Below the pieces are notes generated by a model. That model saw only the letters and a program-made list of their open reading frames with translations, searched no databases and had not been told where the DNA came from. A DNA stretch of 64,000 nucleotides from Verrucomicrobiia bacterium (GTDB taxonomy: Bacteria; Verrucomicrobiota; Verrucomicrobiia; JABWAM01). The DNA lies in contig JADZFN010000003.1 of NCBI GenBank assembly GCA_020849895.1, positions 23,731-87,730 on the forward strand, read 5' to 3'. Positions 60,864-64,000 of this stretch are shown piece after piece. Position numbers and translations under genes: made by a program. The first letter of the stretch is position 1; each line of letters opens with the position of its first letter.

Positions 60864-63296
60864 ATGAAGACGTCCATGAAAAGCATCGAACAGAATGAGG
60901 TCCAGCAGGCTCACGCCGCGAGCGCTCGGTCAGAAACAAAACGCTCACCCCACGGAGGAGCCGCCATCGCCTTCTTGATCAGAATGATGTTCCCGAGAAA
61001 ACCGGCGGCGACAGTCCTCGCAGGACTTCTCGCGACGGTCTTGGCCCCCTATGGCCGAGCGGCGATCACCAACATAGTGAGTGGCGCGGTGTCCAACTTG
61101 GCCTTGACCTACTCGGACAACAACAACCTGCTCCAGGTCATCAATAGCGGCACCCTCATCAACAGCACCATATTGACGAGCGGTTCGGCCTCAACCAACA
61201 CGGCGCTGCTCGCCGGGGCAGGGTCCACCTGGACCAACACGACTCACTTGGAAATCGGGTACAACGGTGCGAACAACCTTCTGGTGGTTTCCAACCAGGC
61301 GGATCTGATCATCACGGGTGCGGGAAACATGCTGCTCGTCGGTTACCAAACCGGCAGCAGCGGAAACAGCGCGTTGATCACCGACTCCAACACAACCGTC
61401 TCAGGAGCCTCTGGAGGAATTGGGGTTGGTTACTTCGGAGCAGGAGGAAACTCCCTTGTCGTGTCCAATGGCGCCAGGATGGACCTTGCTGCGGGGAACA
61501 GTCGCTTGGGATATAGTGGGACCAACAATACGATCACGGTCACAGGGACCAATTCTCAAATCAACATTGGAGCTACGGGCGGGCTCACGATAGGAGGGGC
61601 CGAAGGAGGAGGCTCCGGCAGTTTGAATTCTCTCATCATTGCTGACGGAGGAAGCATGTCTTCCTATAGCACCGCCATCAGTGGATCCGCGAACAGCACC
61701 AACAACAGGGTCCTCATCACCGGTCCGGGTTCCATGCTAAGCAACTCCTCCTACATATCGGTCGGCAACCGCGGCTCGGGGACGCTGATCATCAGCAACG
61801 GAGGAAACTATTACAATCCGTGGGCCAGCTCTTACGCGATGATAGCAGGCCACACGGCAAGTGCCACCGGCGCGGTGGTGGTCACGGGGTCCGGGAGCAT
61901 GATCCGTCTCGCCGGAGGCGTCTCGATCGGCTCGAACTCGGTGAACAACCAGGCATTTGGGCATGGCTCGCTCCTGCTCACCGATGGAGGCGCCTTGGAA
62001 GCCAACACGATCTACGGCGGCGAGGGAGGTACGGGGACGATCACCAACCGTGGAGGGATCTTTCAGTTCACGCTGAATGCCCCGACGATCAACCCCTTGA
62101 CGCCGGGCGCCATCGTCGTCACGAACGGGATCGTCAGCTTCCGGGCGATCGCCAACGCGCCGGTGCTTCTGGGAGGGACGCAACTCACCAACCTGACGTT
62201 CCAGGGGAACAACGCCTTCCAGCTGAACGCGGCGACGAACGCCACGGGTTTGGCTGGATACACGTTCGACTCCGTGGCCAACACGGGCAGCCCAACCAAC
62301 TACCAGCGGTTGATCCTGACGGGAAACAATCCCTTCTGGCGGAGCGCAGCCCTGACGATCGGGGCGGGGGGCGAACTCGACGCGAGCAACTCGATGGGGG
62401 CGTCCATTGGGGCGGTGCTGACCAACGCCGGGATTGTCCGGGTGATCAACTCGACCCTGACCTACCTGAGCAACGTGGTGGTCAACGGGGGCGCCTTCGT
62501 GTCGCAGAACGGGACGAACGTCTTCAACCAGGGGGTTTCCCTCGCGGCCGGGTCGGTGTTCAACTTCGCCAACGGTTCCTCGCAGGTCTCGGGAACGATC
62601 ACCAACTCCGGCACGGTCGGGATCACGAACGCGAGCGTGGTCTTCAACGGGAACGTGGTGAACCTGGGCGCGTGGGTGAGCGATCCGATGACCAACGCGT
62701 TCAACGGCAACTACACGGTGGGGCCGACGGCCACGGTGGTGGCCGCGGCGGGGGACGTCTACGCCTTCGGCAGCAACTTCGTGATGCAGTCCACGAACCG
62801 GGCGTTCGACCTGTCCGGGGCGGTCGTTTACTTCGGGAACACCAACTACGGGATCACGACGGGCACGACCAACCACCTCTTCGACCTGACCGGGAGCGGC
62901 GCGCTCGACCTGGGGTCGAACTTCCTGAACCACACGGAACTGGCGACGAACTTCTCGATCGGTCGGCTGACGATCGCGCTGGACAACCGCCTCGTCGTCA
63001 CCGGGCAGGTGGGCGGGGGGCTGACCAATGCGCTCTACGTGGGAGTGCTGGACCTGTCGGCCTGGGCCACGAATGCGGCGAGCCTGACCAACACGCTGCA
63101 GGCGGCGCTCTCGCTGCCGGACATCAATCTCTACTACGACAAGTACGACCCGAACAACGCCTACCTCGGGCAGGAGACCTTCGCCCTCTGGGGGGGCGGG
63201 GGCCTGCTGATCCCCATCCCCGAGCCGGGAGCCCTGCTGTTGCTCCTCGCCGGGACCCTCGCGCTGGCCCGGAGGGCACCCCGTCGGGACCGCTGA
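60864..63296 (+). CDS. PEP-CTERM surface protein with autotransporter-like repeats
   Basis: An 810-residue exported protein. The C-terminus has the sorting signal PIPEPGALLLLLAGTLALAR with a basic end (RRAPRRDR), which exosortase/archaeosortase-type systems recognise. The body is Thr/Asn/Ser/Gly-rich beta-strand repeats (for example NNLLVVSNQADLIITGAGN), like the passenger repeats of pectinesterase-like autotransporters. The signal peptide (VLAGLLATVLAPYGRA) is preceded by an unusually long hydrophilic region of about 50 residues. No exosortase gene is in the window. Probably a cell-surface or exopolysaccharide-associated structural protein. Confidence 0.85.
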   Translation: MKTSMKSIEQNEVQQAHAASARSETKRSPHGGAAIAFLIRMMFPRKPAATVLAGLLATVLAPYGRAAITNIVSGAVSNLALTYSDNNNLLQVINSGTLINSTILTSGSASTNTALLAGAGSTWTNTTHLEIGYNGANNLLVVSNQADLIITGAGNMLLVGYQTGSSGNSALITDSNTTVSGASGGIGVGYFGAGGNSLVVSNGARMDLAAGNSRLGYSGTNNTITVTGTNSQINIGATGGLTIGGAEGGGSGSLNSLIIADGGSMSSYSTAISGSANSTNNRVLITGPGSMLSNSSYISVGNRGSGTLIISNGGNYYNPWASSYAMIAGHTASATGAVVVTGSGSMIRLAGGVSIGSNSVNNQAFGHGSLLLTDGGALEANTIYGGEGGTGTITNRGGIFQFTLNAPTINPLTPGAIVVTNGIVSFRAIANAPVLLGGTQLTNLTFQGNNAFQLNAATNATGLAGYTFDSVANTGSPTNYQRLILTGNNPFWRSAALTIGAGGELDASNSMGASIGAVLTNAGIVRVINSTLTYLSNVVVNGGAFVSQNGTNVFNQGVSLAAGSVFNFANGSSQVSGTITNSGTVGITNASVVFNGNVVNLGAWVSDPMTNAFNGNYTVGPTATVVAAAGDVYAFGSNFVMQSTNRAFDLSGAVVYFGNTNYGITTGTTNHLFDLTGSGALDLGSNFLNHTELATNFSIGRLTIALDNRLVVTGQVGGGLTNALYVGVLDLSAWATNAASLTNTLQAALSLPDINLYYDKYDPNNAYLGQETFALWGGGGLLIPIPEPGALLLLLAGTLALARRAPRRDR

Positions 63297-63303
63297 CGGT
63301 CCC
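63286..63303 (+). terminator. hairpin at the 3' end of the PEP-CTERM gene
   Basis: GGGACCG and CGGTCCC form a perfect 7-bp stem with a 4-base loop (CTGA) that contains the stop codon. There is no T tract, so termination is possible but unproven. Confidence 0.4.
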
Positions 63304-63471
63304 CAGACATGGTCCGACCCTGTGCCACCTGACACGCCGCCCCGATCCTTCCCCGGCGCTCACGGGCTCCCAAGAAGAGCGGCGCATGGTCGTTCCGGCG
63401 CGAGAGGAGAGGCGCGGGGCGTTCCCACTCCTTCCGTCTCCCGCCAGGGCCGTTCGCAGAAACCGCCCCCC

Positions 63472-64000
63472 ATGAGAAGAAACCATCGTCGCGGGCTCGC
63501 CCTTCACTGGCGTTCCCAGGTCGTCCTCTCGTACGTGAACCCCTGGATCGAACACGACCTGAAGGGCGGCGAACACGTGTCGGTGCGGAAGATGTTCCGT
63601 CAGAAACGACCCTACGCGCAACAGAGCGTCCCGTTGCTGCGCGCCGGGGGGGTGAGACTGGTGGTGTACTCCCACGGGAACAACATCCCCGCCCGCCTGA
63701 CCGGCCCGGCGGAGGTCGAATACATGGTGCGCTGCTTCGACGCGCTCGTCATCGAGGCCGGGTCGAACCCCGACACCCGCCTCGTCCTCACCCGGCGCGA
63801 CCTCGATCGCGCTCTGGCGGCGCGCAAGCTCGGGATCCTCCTCCATATGACCGGGTCGCCCATCCACGGCGACCTGGCGGTCCTGCGCGGCTACGCCCGG
63901 CTCGGGCTGCGCGCGGCGCATCCCTTCCTCAACGATGAACGCGTGGGCGGTTACGCGGGGGGCGACCGCCGCGTCGGCCTGCGGCCGCTGGGGCGCGCGA
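63472..64000 (+). CDS. M19 (membrane dipeptidase)-like protein, partial
   Basis: The first 176 codons of a gene running off the window. The segment from VPLLRAGGVRLVVYSHG through LAVLRGYARLGLRAAHP to GLRPLGRA follows the order of blocks in M19 renal-dipeptidase-like enzymes (LRAGGV, S.A.LR.FY.LGVR, GLTPFGR). Two metal-site positions look altered: I see no HxD near the N-terminus, and the bridging Glu of the EGG motif is Thr (HMTGSP). It may be a non-catalytic or differently acting relative. The ATG at 63472 has a poor ribosome site, so the start is tentative. Confidence 0.55.
   Translation, partial: MRRNHRRGLALHWRSQVVLSYVNPWIEHDLKGGEHVSVRKMFRQKRPYAQQSVPLLRAGGVRLVVYSHGNNIPARLTGPAEVEYMVRCFDALVIEAGSNPDTRLVLTRRDLDRALAARKLGILLHMTGSPIHGDLAVLRGYARLGLRAAHPFLNDERVGGYAGGDRRVGLRPLGRA

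Noticed and set aside
61737..63335. 532-codon minus-strand frame over the PEP-CTERM gene
   Set aside because: Antisense to a repetitive Thr/Asn-rich gene. Its Arg/Val/His-rich repeats mirror the coding repeats.
1..64000. CRISPR arrays, tRNA or rRNA genes, prophage or integrative elements
   Set aside because: No regularly spaced repeats, no tRNA T-loop patterns in plausible gaps, and no integrase, phage structural or conjugation genes were seen. A tRNA scan would settle the tRNA point.

Overview
The window is GC-rich, densely packed bacterial chromosome. Nothing in it points to a plasmid or phage. The best clues to the host are a Planctomycetes/Verrucomicrobia-type (PVM) microcompartment operon for deoxy-sugar aldehydes, an MqnP/UbiA-type prenyltransferase, an RNase HIII remnant, a PEP-CTERM surface protein, and a GntR-type HTH fused to a LacI-like sensor. 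Together they suggest the PVC superphylum, most likely Verrucomicrobiota or a near relative. This is inferred from gene families; no marker tree was possible.

Bases 1-12.9 kb. A partial gyrA (minus strand) lies beside a compact operon, also on the minus strand, read from about 12.0 kb down to 2.9 kb. Its order is pduL, BMC-H, BMC-H, acetate kinase, BMC-H, BMC-P, CoA-acylating aldehyde dehydrogenase, BMC-P, BMC-P, class II aldolase, lactate/malate-type dehydrogenase, and an unassigned TIM-barrel-like protein. A DeoR-family regulator is divergent from pduL. The expected chemistry is L-fuculose-1-P or L-rhamnulose-1-P to DHAP plus lactaldehyde, then acyl-CoA, acyl-phosphate, and acid plus ATP inside a protein shell. 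Several enzymes have terminal helices that look like encapsulation peptides, including the unassigned TIM-barrel protein.

12.9-31 kb. Housekeeping genes: mqnP-like, trmL, cupin, serA, alr, pfk, an orphan DNA methyltransferase, rnr. There is also a membrane-anchored HExxH protein, a PhyH dioxygenase divergent from an AraC regulator, and an RluA-type pseudouridine synthase. Between RluA and a glycosyltransferase lies a small gene graveyard with a decayed VapC-like PIN gene and an internally deleted RNase HIII.

31-44 kb. prmC, sppA, tsaE-thiL, metG with an overlapping class IV aminotransferase, a PHP-domain/glycosyltransferase fusion, a LacI regulator divergent from a 2-hydroxyacid dehydrogenase, gnd, and a DUF2892 membrane protein.

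44-54.9 kb. A tightly overlapping four-gene cassette (DUF362, PaaK/CapK-like adenylating enzyme, membrane-anchored alpha/beta hydrolase, Aas-like acyl-ACP synthetase whose acyltransferase motif is lost). Then come an IS256-type transposase tail, dnaX, a CgeB-like glycosyltransferase and lnt.

54.9-64 kb. Cell-surface section: a DUF11 (OmcB-like) lipoprotein with a near-consensus promoter, a RidA protein, a secreted parallel beta-helix protein divergent from a GntR/LacI hybrid regulator, a PEP-CTERM protein, and a partial M19-dipeptidase-like gene running off the end. I recognised no tRNA, rRNA, CRISPR array, intact insertion sequence or riboswitch.
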